Assembly (NCBI GenBank): GCA_028225715.1
Contig: JAOIXS010000001.1
Span: 1 to 64,000 of the forward strand
From: Candidatus Pelagibacter sp.
GTDB taxonomy: Bacteria > Pseudomonadota > Alphaproteobacteria > Pelagibacterales > Pelagibacteraceae
Direction of reading: 5' to 3'
Length of the DNA stretch: 64,000 bases
In this document: piece by piece, positions 20,242-29,475 of the stretch
How the letters are laid out: every line of letters starts with the position of its first letter
Numbering within the stretch: the stretch's first letter is position 1
Program-made: the position numbers and the translations under genes
The notes under the pieces: generated by a model
What the model saw: only the letters and a program-made list of their open reading frames with translations
Databases searched by the model: none
What the model was told of the DNA's origin: nothing

Positions 20242-20609
20242 TGGCTGATAGAATAGGAAAACCAGTATCACAGAGACAATTGCGTGTTGGAGAGATGATT
20301 AGGCAATCTTTAGGCATGATTTTTGCCAGAAATGAAGCTAAGGTCCCGAATTTAGAAACTAATACTATAACGGTCACTGAGGTAAAAATGAGTCAAGACC
20401 TTAAAATTGCTAAAGCTTACGTATTACCACTAGGCGGTAAAGATACAGAGCTGGTTGTTAAAAAATTGAGAGAATACTCTTTCTTGATTAGAAAAGTTTT
20501 ATCTAAAAAAATAATTATGAAATATTTACCAAAAATACTTTTTGCTAAAGACGACTCTTTTGAGTACGCAGAAAAAATAGAAAACTTAATAAAACAAACA
20601 AATAAATAG
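20241..20609 (+). CDS. rbfA: Ribosome-binding factor A
   Basis: 122-residue KH-type protein with the family opening QRQLRVGEMIRQSLGMIF and VTEVKMSQDLKIAKAYV. RbfA assists 30S maturation by binding near helix 1 of 16S rRNA. The start overlaps the infB stop. It is followed 13 bp later by rpsO, whereas truB lies between these two genes in most proteobacteria. Confidence 0.95.
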   Translation: MADRIGKPVSQRQLRVGEMIRQSLGMIFARNEAKVPNLETNTITVTEVKMSQDLKIAKAYVLPLGGKDTELVVKKLREYSFLIRKVLSKKIIMKYLPKILFAKDDSFEYAEKIENLIKQTNK

Positions 20610-20622
20610 GAAAATAAATAGT

Positions 20623-20871
20623 ATGACGAAAAAAGCAGAAGAATTAAAAATGCACGAGAAGGACACTGGTTCTTCAGAAGTACAAATTGCATTATTAACA
20701 GGAAAAATTGAGACTCTTTCAGCACACATTAAACAATTCAAAAAAGATAAACACTCTTCAGTTGGATTATTAAGAGCAGTAAATAGAAGAAAAAAATTGT
20801 TAGAATATTTAAAGAAAAATAAATTCGATTCTTACAAAAATGTATTAACACAATTAAATTTAAGAAAATAG
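20623..20871 (+). CDS. rpsO: 30S ribosomal protein S15
   Basis: 82 residues with the conserved HEKDTGSSEVQIALLTGKIE and HSSVGLLRAVNRRKKLLEYL. The N-terminal helix is about 7 residues shorter than the 89-residue E. coli S15. S15 is a primary 16S rRNA binder and in many bacteria represses its own mRNA. AGGA-like bases precede the ATG. Confidence 0.97.
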   Translation: MTKKAEELKMHEKDTGSSEVQIALLTGKIETLSAHIKQFKKDKHSSVGLLRAVNRRKKLLEYLKKNKFDSYKNVLTQLNLRK

Positions 20872-20892
20872 ATAGAAGGAAACGGAAAATAG

Positions 20893-22965
20893 ATGTTCAA
20901 AGTATATAAGAAGGAAATTGAAGTTGCAGGTAAGAAGATAAGCTTAGAAACAGGTAAAGTAGCAAGACAAGCAGACGGAGCAATCATTGCTTCATGTGGT
21001 GAAACAGTTATTTTAGCAACAGTAGTTGGAGCAAAAAAAGTAAATCCAGATATGGATTATTTTCCACTATCTGTAAATTACCAAGAAAAATATTATGCAG
21101 GTGGTAAAATTCCAGGTGGATTTTTTAAAAGAGAAGCAAGACCAACTGAAAGTGAACAATTAATTTCAAGATTAATTGATAGACCTATCAGACCTTTGTT
21201 TCCTGGTGCATTTAAAAATGAGGTTCAGTTGTTACCAACAGTAATTTCATATGATAAAGAAAACCAACCAGATATCTTAGCAATTACAGCTTCATCAGCT
21301 GCTTTAGCTATTTCAGGAATGCCATTTATGGGTCCTGTAGGTGCTTCAAGAGTTGGTTATGTTGACGGTAAGTTTATTCTTAACCCTTCAAAAGCTGAAT
21401 TAGAAAACTCTACTTTAGATTTAGTTGTAGCAGGTACTAAAGATGCTGTGCTTATGGTTGAGTCAGAAACTTCAGGCTTAACAGAAGAAGTAATGTTAGA
21501 TGCAGTTAAATTTGGTCACGAAGGTTTTGTTCCAGTTATCGAAATGATAGAGGAACTTGCAAAAGAATGTAGAAAGCCAGAATGGACTGTTGAAAAGAAA
21601 GATTTATCTGAAGTTAAGCAAAAACTTGAGGAAACTTTTACAGCTGATTTAACAAAAGCTTTCGCAACAATTGATAAGCAAGATAGATCAAATCAAATTT
21701 CAGAAATTTCTGAAAAAGCCAAGGAACTTTTTGCAGACAACGAAAATTATTCTGATTTTAATGTTAATGATGAATTAAAAAACCTTGAAAAGAAAATTGT
21801 TAGAACTGATATTCTTAAAAACAAAAAAAGAATTGATGGTAGAGGTTTAGCTGATGTAAGGGCTATTGAGTGTGAAGTTGGTGTTTTACCAAGAACTCAT
21901 GGTTCAGCATTGTTTACAAGAGGTGAAACACAAGCAATTGTTGTGACTACCCTAGGTACTTCTGATGATGAACAGAGAATAGAAAGTCTAGACGGACAAT
22001 CCAGAGAAAGATTTATGCTTCATTATAACTTTCCTCCTTTTTCAGTTGGTGAAACTGGAAGAATTGGAACAGGAAGACGTGAAGTTGGTCATGGAAAATT
22101 AGCATGGAGAGCAATTAATTCTTCATTACCTGCGAAAGAAGAGTTCCCTTACACTTTTAGAATAGTGTCAGAGATAACAGAATCTAACGGTTCTTCTTCA
22201 ATGGCGAGTGTTTGTGGTGCATCTCTTGCCCTAATGGATGCTGGTGTGCCGATTAAAGAACCAGTTGCAGGTATTGCAATGGGTTTAATTAAAGAAGGCG
22301 ATGATTTTAGTGTCTTATCAGATATTTTAGGTGATGAAGATCATCTTGGAGACATGGACTTTAAAGTTGCTGGAACTAAAAATGGAATTACTTCACTTCA
22401 AATGGATATCAAAATTACAGGTATTACTTTTGAAATCATGGAGCAGGCTTTAAAACAAGCTAAAGATGGAAGAGTTCATATCTTAGGTGAAATGAATAAA
22501 GCATTAAGTGAATCAAGAGCTGATGTTGGTGAACACACTCCAAAAATGGAACAAGTTACTGTTGATAAAAAAGATATTGCAGCTGTTATTGGAAAAGGTG
22601 GAGCAACAATTAGAGAGATTGTTGAAAAATCAGGTGCTAAAGTTGATGTGAATGATGAAGGTGTAGTAACTGTTGCTGCTCCGGATGAAGAGTCTAGAAA
22701 CATCGCTATGCAAATGATTAAGGACATCACAGCTAAAGCTGAACTAAATAAAATTTATTCAGGTAAAGTAATGAAAATTATGGAGTTTGGTGCATTTGTT
22801 AATTTCTTAGGTAAACAAGATGGTCTTGTTCACATTTCAGAACTTGCTGCTAAAAGAGTAGAAAAAGTTACTGATGTTGTCAAAGAAGGTGACGAAGTAA
22901 AAGTTAAAGTGATTGGTTTTGACAGAGGTAAAGTTAAACTTTCTATGAAACAAGCTGCTGAATAA
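20893..22965 (+). CDS. pnp: Polyribonucleotide nucleotidyltransferase (PNPase)
   Basis: 690 residues: two RNase PH domains (first with [20 protein letters not shown]; second with [20 protein letters not shown]), then KH ([16 protein letters not shown], about 555-615) and S1 ([20 protein letters not shown], about 620-690). It degrades mRNA 3' to 5' phosphorolytically. It is the last gene of the nusA-infB-rbfA-rpsO-pnp run and is followed by a strong terminator. rpsO-pnp linkage is universal in proteobacteria. Confidence 0.98.
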   Translation: MFKVYKKEIEVAGKKISLETGKVARQADGAIIASCGETVILATVVGAKKVNPDMDYFPLSVNYQEKYYAGGKIPGGFFKREARPTESEQLISRLIDRPIRPLFPGAFKNEVQLLPTVISYDKENQPDILAITASSAALAISGMPFMGPVGASRVGYVDGKFILNPSKAELENSTLDLVVAGTKDAVLMVESETSGLTEEVMLDAVKFGHEGFVPVIEMIEELAKECRKPEWTVEKKDLSEVKQKLEETFTADLTKAFATIDKQDRSNQISEISEKAKELFADNENYSDFNVNDELKNLEKKIVRTDILKNKKRIDGRGLADVRAIECEVGVLPRTHGSALFTRGETQAIVVTTLGTSDDEQRIESLDGQSRERFMLHYNFPPFSVGETGRIGTGRREVGHGKLAWRAINSSLPAKEEFPYTFRIVSEITESNGSSSMASVCGASLALMDAGVPIKEPVAGIAMGLIKEGDDFSVLSDILGDEDHLGDMDFKVAGTKNGITSLQMDIKITGITFEIMEQALKQAKDGRVHILGEMNKALSESRADVGEHTPKMEQVTVDKKDIAAVIGKGGATIREIVEKSGAKVDVNDEGVVTVAAPDEESRNIAMQMIKDITAKAELNKIYSGKVMKIMEFGAFVNFLGKQDGLVHISELAAKRVEKVTDVVKEGDEVKVKVIGFDRGKVKLSMKQAAE

Positions 22966-22984
22966 TACTTTAAATTAAAATTCT

Positions 22985-23019
22985 AAACCCCTGGAATGAA
23001 AGTTCTGGGGGTTTTTTTT
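22985..23019 (+). terminator. Intrinsic terminator after pnp
   Basis: A 12-bp stem (AAACCCC... paired with ...GGGGTTT, two internal wobble pairs) with loop TGAAAG and an immediate run of eight T. It ends the nusA-pnp operon 20 bp after the pnp stop and shields the convergent dddK gene. Confidence 0.9.
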
Positions 23020-23040
23020 ATCGGGCTTTTATTAAAACCC

Positions 23041-23433
23041 CTACGCACTGTTCTGTATTGAGGGAAAATATTCTACTTCTGAAAAACGATCAGTTGGAAA
23101 AATCCAATAAAATTTTAAAGTTTCTTTCCCATTATTTTTTAAGGCGTGCTCTATATTTCCAGCTATATAAACTACATCACCTTTTTTAATTGTCTCAAGT
23201 TCACCAGATTTATTTAATACTCCTGTACCATTGGTAACGACATATAATTCTGCAGGTAAGTGATAATGAAGGGTTAAATTGCCACCAGGTTCTATTTCTG
23301 CAAAACCAAGGGACAGACCAGAACTACCATCAAAATCTGCATCAATTAAAAATTTCCATCTAACCCCAGGATATTTTTCAGTTGTTGACCATTCTTGATT
23401 AGAAACAGAGGCAAGATTTTTTACAAAAATCAT
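23041..23433 (-). CDS. dddK: DMSP lyase DddK (single-domain cupin)
   Basis: 130-residue cupin. Numbering from Met1 gives His56, His58 and Glu62 (in HYHLPAELY), His96 (in GNIEH), Tyr64 and Tyr122. These are the metal ligands and catalytic tyrosines I recall for the Pelagibacter ubique DddK, which is also 130 residues long. DddK cleaves dimethylsulfoniopropionate to dimethyl sulfide and acrylate in the cytoplasm using a bound divalent metal. The gene is convergent with pnp and lies 93 bp downstream of fabI on the same strand, so it may have its own AT-rich promoter or be read through from the fab genes. The function rests on residue-level agreement from memory, not on an alignment. Confidence 0.9.
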   Translation of the reverse strand: MIFVKNLASVSNQEWSTTEKYPGVRWKFLIDADFDGSSGLSLGFAEIEPGGNLTLHYHLPAELYVVTNGTGVLNKSGELETIKKGDVVYIAGNIEHALKNNGKETLKFYWIFPTDRFSEVEYFPSIQNSA

Positions 23434-23526
23434 TCAAAATCTTAGCGTATGTTTTGTTTTTTTTAAATATAAATTGTTAAGCCTAAAAAATTGTACCCAA
23501 TACTTTTAACTAAATTTAACTATATT

Positions 23527-24312
23527 TTAGGTAATATTCTTAGGATCTGGCATCCCAACCTTGTTATATCCAGCATCTACGTAGTGAATCTCACCAGTAA
23601 CACCGTTCGCAAGATCGCTTAGTAAGTATAATGCTGAATTTCCAACATCGTGGATATCTACGTTTCTTTTTAAAAAAGAATGGTCTTCATTCCACTTATA
23701 TAAGAATTTTGCATCTCCAATAGCGGAAGCTGCCAAGGTTTTAATAGGTCCAGCACTTATAGCATTCACTCTCATGCCTTTAGCACCAAGGTCTCTCGCA
23801 AGGTACTTAACACTTGCTTCAAGAGCTGATTTACAAACACCCATTACGTTATAATTTGGAATAGCCTTAGTAGATTCGTAAGTTAAAGTTAACATGCTTC
23901 CACCTTCTTTCATTATTTTAGATGCTTCTTTCGCAACTTCTGTAAATGAAAAACATGAAATTAACATACTTCTTAAAAAATTTTCTCTAGTTGTATTTAG
24001 ATATTCACCTGATAATTCTGATTTGTCTGAAAAAGCAACTGCGTGAACTACAAAATCAATTTGTCCCCATTCAGATTTAATATCTTCAAAAAGTTTTATT
24101 ACCTCTTCTTTATTCTCAACATCACAACTAAATGTAGCTTTTGAATTTAATTTTTCTGCTAAAGGGATTACTCTTTTCTTTAATGCATCACCAAGATAAG
24201 TGAATGCAAGTTCTGCTCCAGCTTCTGCAAGTTTTTGTGAAATACCCCAAGCGATAGATCTTTCATTGGCAACACCCATGATCAATCCTCTTTTACCTTT
24301 CATTAAACTCAT
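23527..24312 (-). CDS. fabI: Enoyl-[acyl-carrier-protein] reductase (NADH) FabI
   Basis: 261-residue SDR with the FabI-type start KGKRGLIMGVANERSIAWGI, catalytic region YESTKAIPNYNVMGVCKSALE (Tyr...Lys) and ISAGPIKTLAASAI. It catalyses the last reduction of fatty acid elongation. The ATG follows directly on the fabB stop, so fabA-fabB-fabI form one minus-strand operon. Confidence 0.97.
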   Translation of the reverse strand: MSLMKGKRGLIMGVANERSIAWGISQKLAEAGAELAFTYLGDALKKRVIPLAEKLNSKATFSCDVENKEEVIKLFEDIKSEWGQIDFVVHAVAFSDKSELSGEYLNTTRENFLRSMLISCFSFTEVAKEASKIMKEGGSMLTLTYESTKAIPNYNVMGVCKSALEASVKYLARDLGAKGMRVNAISAGPIKTLAASAIGDAKFLYKWNEDHSFLKRNVDIHDVGNSALYLLSDLANGVTGEIHYVDAGYNKVGMPDPKNIT

Positions 24313-25524
24313 TTAGACCTTTTCAAAAATTAAAGTTGCATTTGTTCCACCAAAACCAAAGCTGTTAGACATAACAGAGTTTAATTTAACATCTGTTTCA
24401 GTTTTAGTAACAATTGGAAATTTTTTAGCTTCATCATCCATGTCATTGATATTAGCTGAAGCTGTGATGAAACTATTTTTCATCATGATTAAACTATAGA
24501 TGGCCTCATGAACTGAAGCAGCACCCAGTGGATGACCTGAAAGAGATTTAGTAGAGCTAATTTTTGGTATCTCAGCACCAAACGCTTCACCAACACCTCT
24601 AAGCTCTGTTATGTCTCCTACTGGAGTTGATGTTCCATGAGTGTTTAAGTAATCCATTTTGTTTTTAGCAGTTGCTAAAGCCATCTTCATGCATCTAACA
24701 GCACCTTCACCTGATGGAGCTACCATATCGTACCCGTCAGAAGTCGCGCCATAGCCTGTTAATTCAGCATATATGTTTGCACCTCTTGCTTTTGCATGCT
24801 CATACTCCTCAAGCACTAAAACTCCACCACCACCTGCTATTACAAAACCATCTCTAGTTTTATCATAAGCTCTAGAAGCAGTTTCAGGCGCATCATTGTA
24901 TTTAGAAGACAAAGCAGTCATTGCATCAAACATTGCAGTCATGGCCCAGTGTAATTCTTCACTACCACCTGCAAATACAACGTCCTGTTTCCCCATTTGA
25001 ATTAGTTCGCTTGCATGGCCGATGCAGTGTCCACTAGTTGCACATGCAGAACTCATCGTATAATTAACACCTTTAATTTTAAAAGGTACAGCAAGAGTTG
25101 CTGAAGATGTACTAGCCATAGTTCTTGGAACAATAAATGGTCCCATTAATTTAGGCGTCTTAGCTCTAGTCTTATCAACAGACAAAACTACATTTTCAAT
25201 TGAAGGACCACCAGAACCCATAACTATTCCAGTTTTGAAATTACTTACATCTTTATCTTCTAATCCTGAATCCTTAATAGCTTCTTTCATTGCAATGTAA
25301 TTATATGCAGATCCAGAGCCCATAAATCTGATAGTTTTTCTATCAACATGATCTTCAAGTTTAATATTTGGTTTGCCGTGAATATGACTTCTTAAATTGT
25401 GTTCTTTGTACTCTTCACAAAAAGATATTCCAGATTTTGAATTTAAAAGAGACTGATAAACTTCTTCTTGATTATTGCCTAAACAAGAAACAACTCCTAA
25501 GCCTGTAACTACCACTCTTCTCAT
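24313..25524 (-). CDS. fabB: 3-oxoacyl-[acyl-carrier-protein] synthase I
   Basis: 403 residues. The active-site Cys is in [14 protein letters not shown] near 160-175 and the two His are in [11 protein letters not shown] and [14 protein letters not shown]; it ends [12 protein letters not shown]. FabB elongates unsaturated intermediates produced by FabA. Its start codon overlaps the fabA stop (TAATG), indicating translational coupling. Confidence 0.97.
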   Translation of the reverse strand: MRRVVVTGLGVVSCLGNNQEEVYQSLLNSKSGISFCEEYKEHNLRSHIHGKPNIKLEDHVDRKTIRFMGSGSAYNYIAMKEAIKDSGLEDKDVSNFKTGIVMGSGGPSIENVVLSVDKTRAKTPKLMGPFIVPRTMASTSSATLAVPFKIKGVNYTMSSACATSGHCIGHASELIQMGKQDVVFAGGSEELHWAMTAMFDAMTALSSKYNDAPETASRAYDKTRDGFVIAGGGGVLVLEEYEHAKARGANIYAELTGYGATSDGYDMVAPSGEGAVRCMKMALATAKNKMDYLNTHGTSTPVGDITELRGVGEAFGAEIPKISSTKSLSGHPLGAASVHEAIYSLIMMKNSFITASANINDMDDEAKKFPIVTKTETDVKLNSVMSNSFGFGGTNATLIFEKV

Positions 25525-26024
25525 TATTTAAATAATCCCACTTTTAAACTTTCTGCTGAATATATTTTTTTGTCATCTGCAAACACTAAACCATTTGCAA
25601 GACCAACTGTTGTTCCACCTGGTGCCATAATTTTTTTCATATCAATTTCATATCTTACATTTTTAACATTTTGTAAAACTTCACCAGTGAATTTTACTGT
25701 ACTTACTCCTAAAGCTCTCCCTTTACCTGGGTTACCAAGCCAGCCAAGATAAAAACCAACTAGTTGCCACATAGCATCCAAGCCAAGACAACCTGGCATA
25801 ACAGGGTCTCCTTTAAAGTGACAATCAAAGAACCAAAGGTCTTCTTTGATATCAAGTTCTGCTTTTAAAGAGCCTTTGCTAAATGCACCATTGTCCTCGT
25901 TGATTTCTGTTATTCTATCAAACATAAGCATTGGTGGAAGTGGTAATTTTGCATTACCTGGGCCAAAAAGTTCGCCATTTCCGCAGCTTATTAGCTCATC
26001 GTATGTGAATGAGTTTTTTTTCAT
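25524..26024 (-). CDS. fabA: 3-hydroxydecanoyl-ACP dehydratase/isomerase FabA
   Basis: 166 residues from the ATG at 26024, preceded by an AGGGA ribosome-binding site. A longer frame reaching 26120 crosses the divergent irr start and is rejected. The hot-dog fold has [11 protein letters not shown], the catalytic His in [22 protein letters not shown], and the FabA-type Asp in that segment. It makes the cis double bond that feeds unsaturated fatty acids. Divergent from irr across a 73-bp spacer, the usual alphaproteobacterial arrangement. Confidence 0.97.
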   Translation of the reverse strand: MKKNSFTYDELISCGNGELFGPGNAKLPLPPMLMFDRITEINEDNGAFSKGSLKAELDIKEDLWFFDCHFKGDPVMPGCLGLDAMWQLVGFYLGWLGNPGKGRALGVSTVKFTGEVLQNVKNVRYEIDMKKIMAPGGTTVGLANGLVFADDKKIYSAESLKVGLFK

Positions 26025-26074
26025 AAATTTCAGTCCCTTAATACTTGATTTATCATAATTATAATATAGAAATA

Positions 26075-26093
26075 GTTTAGAACTATTATAAAC
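26075..26093. promoter_or_regulatory. Irr-box (ICE)-like operator in front of irr
   Basis: Imperfect 19-bp palindrome GTTTAGAACTATTATAAAC, 4 bp before the irr ATG. It differs by one base from the ICE consensus I recall (TTTAGAA-N3-TTCTAAA). An overlapping perfect palindrome AATAGTT-TAG-AACTATT spans 26071-26087. The core is nearly identical to the site at 26586 in front of the rubrerythrin gene. Position suggests autoregulation of irr and perhaps control of fabA. Binding by Irr is inferred. Confidence 0.6.
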
Positions 26094-26097
26094 AGTA

Positions 26098-26526
26098 ATG
26101 AGTAATATAAGTATATACACAGAAAAACTAAGGGAATCTGGCTTAAGACCAACAAGACAGAGATTAAAAATTTGTGAAGTATTATTTTCACCTGAAAAAA
26201 CTTTTCACTTTACAATAAATGATTTAACTAAAATTATTGAGGATAAGTTGAGTGAAAAAATTTCTTTAGCCACAGTTTACAATACAATTCATGCATTTGA
26301 AAAAAAAGGATACTTAAAAGAAATTTCTATAAATTCAGATAAAAGTTATTTTGATACCAACGTAACTGAGCACCACCACTTTTTTGATGAAGACACAAAT
26401 GAATTAATTGATTGTAGTGATGAGGATATTGATTCTGTTAATGTAAAAAAAAATATCACAGGAAAAAAAATAAAATCAGTAGAAGTTTTAATTAAAGTTG
26501 CGAGTGATAATCAAAATCAAAATTAA
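26098..26526 (+). CDS. irr: Iron response regulator Irr (Fur superfamily)
   Basis: 142-residue winged-helix protein: [19 protein letters not shown], then the recognition stretch [19 protein letters not shown] and the Irr-type triple-His segment [14 protein letters not shown]. Rhizobial Irr senses haem/iron status and controls haem synthesis and iron-containing proteins. The placement divergent from fabA is the conserved alphaproteobacterial location of irr, which separates it from the other Fur homologue at 10452. The rubrerythrin gene follows downstream with a matching operator. Confidence 0.9.
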   Translation: MSNISIYTEKLRESGLRPTRQRLKICEVLFSPEKTFHFTINDLTKIIEDKLSEKISLATVYNTIHAFEKKGYLKEISINSDKSYFDTNVTEHHHFFDEDTNELIDCSDEDIDSVNVKKNITGKKIKSVEVLIKVASDNQNQN

Positions 26527-26565
26527 TTCAATTATTTCAATAATTTAACATTTACATTAAAACAA

Positions 26566-26606
26566 TTCTAAACTGTTGACTTACAGTTTAGAACGATTAT
26601 ATATAT
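26566..26606 (+). promoter_or_regulatory. Rubrerythrin promoter with perfect palindrome and Irr-like box
   Basis: A perfect 11-bp inverted repeat (TTCTAAACTGT, 6-bp spacer, ACAGTTTAGAA; 26566-26593) overlaps a -35 hexamer TTGACT at 26576-26581. A TATATA -10 follows at 26598-26605 with 16-18 bp spacing. The right arm continues into GTTTAGAACGATTATA, matching the irr-proximal site at 16 of 17 positions. AAGGAG precedes the rubrerythrin ATG. Repression by Irr when iron is scarce is a reasonable inference. Confidence 0.7.
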
Positions 26607-26630
26607 ACAATAATCATTAAGGAGAAAAAT

Positions 26631-27047
26631 ATGTCATTAAAAGGTAGTAAAACAGAAGAAAACTTAAAAGATGCATTTGCAGGCGAGAGCCAAGCAAACA
26701 GACGTTATTTATATTTTGCTCAAAAAGCAGATATTGAAGGTTATAACGATGTAGCATCTGTATTTAGATCAACAGCTGAAGGTGAAACAGGTCATGCACA
26801 TGGACACCTTGAGTACCTTGAAGAAGTTGGAGACCCAGCTACAGGATTACCGATTGGTGAGACTAAAGCGAATTTAGCTTCAGCGGTACAAGGTGAAACA
26901 CATGAATATACAGACATGTACCCAGGTATGGCAAAAACAGCTAGAGAAGAAGGCTTTTCAGAAATTGCTGATTGGTTTGAAACTTTAGCAAAAGCTGAAA
27001 AATCACACGCAGGTAAATTCCAAAAAACATTAGAATCTATTGCGTAA
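26631..27047 (+). CDS. Rubrerythrin without rubredoxin domain (erythrin)
   Basis: 138-residue four-helix di-iron protein. Iron ligands appear in [48 protein letters not shown] and [11 protein letters not shown]. There is no cysteine anywhere, so the C-terminal rubredoxin centre of classic rubrerythrins is missing and electrons must come from another donor. Members of this family reduce hydrogen peroxide. It has a good AAGGAG site, an iron-type operator upstream and a GC-rich hairpin after it. A Fe-S oxidoreductase-like gene follows and could be the partner. Confidence 0.93.
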
Positions 27048-27061
27048 ATAAGACTTAATTT

Positions 27062-27084
27062 ATGGTGGGGTTCTTCCCCACCAT
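27062..27084 (+). terminator. Hairpin after the rubrerythrin gene
   Basis: Perfect 9-bp GC-rich stem ATGGTGGGG / CCCCACCAT with loop TTCTT, 14 bp after the rubrerythrin stop. No clean T run follows (TAAATCC), so it may be a partial terminator or a 3' mRNA stabiliser, leaving lower expression of the Fe-S gene downstream. Confidence 0.6.
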
Positions 27085-27105
27085 TAAATCCTAAAATTTT
27101 TGAAT

Positions 27106-28437
27106 ATGAGTAAAGAAGGCAGCATAGACGCACCCATTAGACATCCAATAAATTTTGAGCATCCTGATTTTTTAGACCCCAAAAAATTAGATGACGAAAT
27201 GAGAAGAGCATTCGACATCTGCCATGGATGTAGAAGATGTTTTAATTTATGCGACTCGTTTCCAAAATTATTTGATATGATAGATGAGTCAGAAAATGAG
27301 GATGTAGAAAGTTTAAAAAGTGAACAGTTTGAACCTGTGGTAGACGCTTGTACTTTATGCGACATGTGTTTTATGACTAAGTGTCCTTATGTTCCACCGC
27401 ATGATTTTGATTTAGACTTTCCTCATTTAATGTTGAGATATAGAACGGCTCAAAAAAAATTAAATAAATTGCCAGCAGTTCCTGCACAACTAGCTCAAAT
27501 TGATAGAAATGGAAAAATTGGTGTAATGCTATCATCACTAATAAACTGGACATCAAACATTAAAAATAAATTCTTTAGAAAAATATTAGAATTAGTTGCT
27601 GGAATTGATATGAGAGTTAAACTACCAACTTATAATTCAGAAACATTTACAAATTATTTTAAAAAAAATAATATTCCAACAAATAGTGAAGCTCCATCTA
27701 AAGATAGAAAAGTTGTAATTTATTCAACGTGCTTTGTTAATTTTAATAAAAAAGATACAGGTGTGGCTGCATTAAAAGTTTTAAAGAAAAATGGAGTAGA
27801 GGTTCAAGAAGCTTATCCAGGTTGTTGTGGAATGCCTTATCTTGAACAAGCAGATTTACCAAAAGTTGTAGAGCAAGCCAAGAAAGTTTCCAAAGATTTA
27901 CTGGAGTGGGTCGATAAGGGTTATCAAATTATTACTCTAACAGCCAGCTGTGGCCTAATGCTAAAATTCGAATGGCCTTTACTATTGCCAAATGACGAAA
28001 ACATTAAAAGACTTTCAAAAAGTGTTAGCGATATAGATGAATATATCGTTGATATAGCACAAAACGAGGGCCTAGCAGAAGGTTTACAAGAAATTGATGG
28101 TGGAGTTACGGTTCACAACGCATGTCATGCAAGAGCTCAAAACATGGGTATTAAATCTAGAGATATGCTGAAATTTATTCCTAATATAAAAATGGATGTT
28201 GTTGAAAGATGTGCTGGTCATGGGGGAACTTTTGGTGTGATGAAGGAGACTCATGATTTAGCTGTAAAAGTTGGAACACCAACAGCAAGACAAATTAAAA
28301 ATAAAAATAATAAATATATGGCTTCCGATTGTCCTTTGGCAGGTAAGCATTTAAAACAATTAGAAACAGATACAAATATTGCAAATGATGAGGCACTTCA
28401 TCCTATCGAATTAATGGCGAAAAGTTATAGATTATAA
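27106..28437 (+). CDS. CCG-domain Fe-S oxidoreductase (GlpC/HdrD-like)
   Basis: 443 residues. Two ferredoxin-type motifs lie near the N-terminus ([15 protein letters not shown] and [17 protein letters not shown]) for two 4Fe-4S clusters. Two CCG-type domains follow, with [11 protein letters not shown] and NACHARAQN...[12 protein letters not shown]. This resembles GlpC and heterodisulfide reductase subunits, which pass electrons between a flavoprotein or quinone and a partner. It is placed between rubrerythrin and a DUF3501 gene, a trio I recall from other alphaproteobacteria. The ATG at 27106 is preferred over a TTG two codons upstream. The substrate is unknown; an electron donor to rubrerythrin is an inference. 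Confidence 0.85.
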   Translation: MSKEGSIDAPIRHPINFEHPDFLDPKKLDDEMRRAFDICHGCRRCFNLCDSFPKLFDMIDESENEDVESLKSEQFEPVVDACTLCDMCFMTKCPYVPPHDFDLDFPHLMLRYRTAQKKLNKLPAVPAQLAQIDRNGKIGVMLSSLINWTSNIKNKFFRKILELVAGIDMRVKLPTYNSETFTNYFKKNNIPTNSEAPSKDRKVVIYSTCFVNFNKKDTGVAALKVLKKNGVEVQEAYPGCCGMPYLEQADLPKVVEQAKKVSKDLLEWVDKGYQIITLTASCGLMLKFEWPLLLPNDENIKRLSKSVSDIDEYIVDIAQNEGLAEGLQEIDGGVTVHNACHARAQNMGIKSRDMLKFIPNIKMDVVERCAGHGGTFGVMKETHDLAVKVGTPTARQIKNKNNKYMASDCPLAGKHLKQLETDTNIANDEALHPIELMAKSYRL

Positions 28438-28439
28438 TT

Positions 28440-29033
28440 ATGAGCAAAGAAAAAAGACAAATAGAAAAACAAGATTTATTACCATCTGATGTTTATGCAA
28501 AAAGCAGAAAACAAATTAGAAAAGATTTAGTTGAGTTTAAAAAAGATAGAAGAATAGCACTTGGTCCTTATGCAACTTTTTATTTTGAAAGTTTTGAAAC
28601 TATGGTTGCTCAAGTTCAAGAAATGCTTCACATCGAAAAAGGAGGAGATGAGCAATTAAAAGATGAATTAATAGCTTACAACCCTTTAGTTCCAAATGGA
28701 AAAGAACTTACGGCTACTCTAATGTTTGAAATTGATAACCCAATTTCAAGAGCTGCATTCTTAGGTAAAGTTGGAGGAATTGAAGAAAAAATATTCATAA
28801 AAATTAACGATGAAATTGTTATGGCTGTTCCAGAAGAAGATGTCGATAGAACATCAGCAGAAGGAAAAGCTTCTTCAGTGCAATTTATTCATTTCAAATT
28901 AAATGATGATCAAATTTCTAAATTTAAGTCAGATAGTGCAACTATAGAACTTGGGATTGATCATAAAGAGTATACTCACACTACAAGACTAGCTGAAAAT
29001 AGTGTTAAATCACTATGTGCTGATTTTATTTAA
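28440..29033 (+). CDS. DUF3501 family protein
   Basis: 197 residues, soluble, no signal peptide. The opening EKRQIEKQDLLPSDVYAKSR and FETMVAQVQEMLHIEKGG match DUF3501 proteins as I recall them; no catalytic motif is evident. It starts two bases after the Fe-S gene and converges with the SH3 gene (8-bp overlap). Consistent co-occurrence with the rubrerythrin and CCG-domain genes suggests a shared oxidative- or iron-related role, unproven. Confidence 0.8.
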   Translation: MSKEKRQIEKQDLLPSDVYAKSRKQIRKDLVEFKKDRRIALGPYATFYFESFETMVAQVQEMLHIEKGGDEQLKDELIAYNPLVPNGKELTATLMFEIDNPISRAAFLGKVGGIEEKIFIKINDEIVMAVPEEDVDRTSAEGKASSVQFIHFKLNDDQISKFKSDSATIELGIDHKEYTHTTRLAENSVKSLCADFI

Positions 29034-29475
29034 TAGAACCCCAAATATTTTCAGTTTTGACCCAACCGGAATAATCATCAGTTTTTACATTACACCATAT
29101 ATTTTCACATTTTTTTAAAACTAATAATCTTCCTTTTTCTATTTTAGCTATTGGTTTTGAAAAGTTAGATGGTTTTTTATACAAAATTTTGTCCTCTAAA
29201 ATGATAATAGAGTTTGATTTTTTAACCTGAGAAACATGGATCCATCCACTATTATTTTTTAAGTCTACAATTCTTCTAAAATTTTCTTTTCGATCTATTT
29301 GTTTTATTGGTAAATTTATTTTTTTATAAATATATTTAATCTCTGAATCAAAACTTGGTCCATATCGAACATTTACTTTACTCTTTTTTAAAGAAAGAAA
29401 CTTTTCTTCTGCTATTGAAAATTGGCTAAATAAAACTGATAGACACAAAACATAAATAACTATTTTTTTTATCAT
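29026..29475 (-). CDS. Secreted bacterial SH3-domain protein
   Basis: 149 residues with a signal peptide (MIKKIVIYVLCLSVLF, cleavage near SIA-EE). Two SH3-like repeats follow: KVNVRYGPSFDSEIKYIYKK with GWIHVSQV, and LYKKPSNFSKPIAKIEKG with CNVKTDDYSGWVKTENIWG. This is the DUF1058-type arrangement of alphaproteobacterial periplasmic SH3 proteins, which probably bind cell-wall material. Its start overlaps the stop of the ThiF-like gene by 4 bp. Confidence 0.85.
   Translation of the reverse strand: MIKKIVIYVLCLSVLFSQFSIAEEKFLSLKKSKVNVRYGPSFDSEIKYIYKKINLPIKQIDRKENFRRIVDLKNNSGWIHVSQVKKSNSIIILEDKILYKKPSNFSKPIAKIEKGRLLVLKKCENIWCNVKTDDYSGWVKTENIWGSIK

Noticed and set aside
26025..26120. Upstream extension of fabA
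   Set aside because: It crosses the divergent irr start, and a good AGGGA site marks the ATG at 26024.
26792..27133. 113-codon minus-strand frame over the rubrerythrin gene
   Set aside because: Antisense shadow of the di-iron protein frame, spanning its terminator hairpin.
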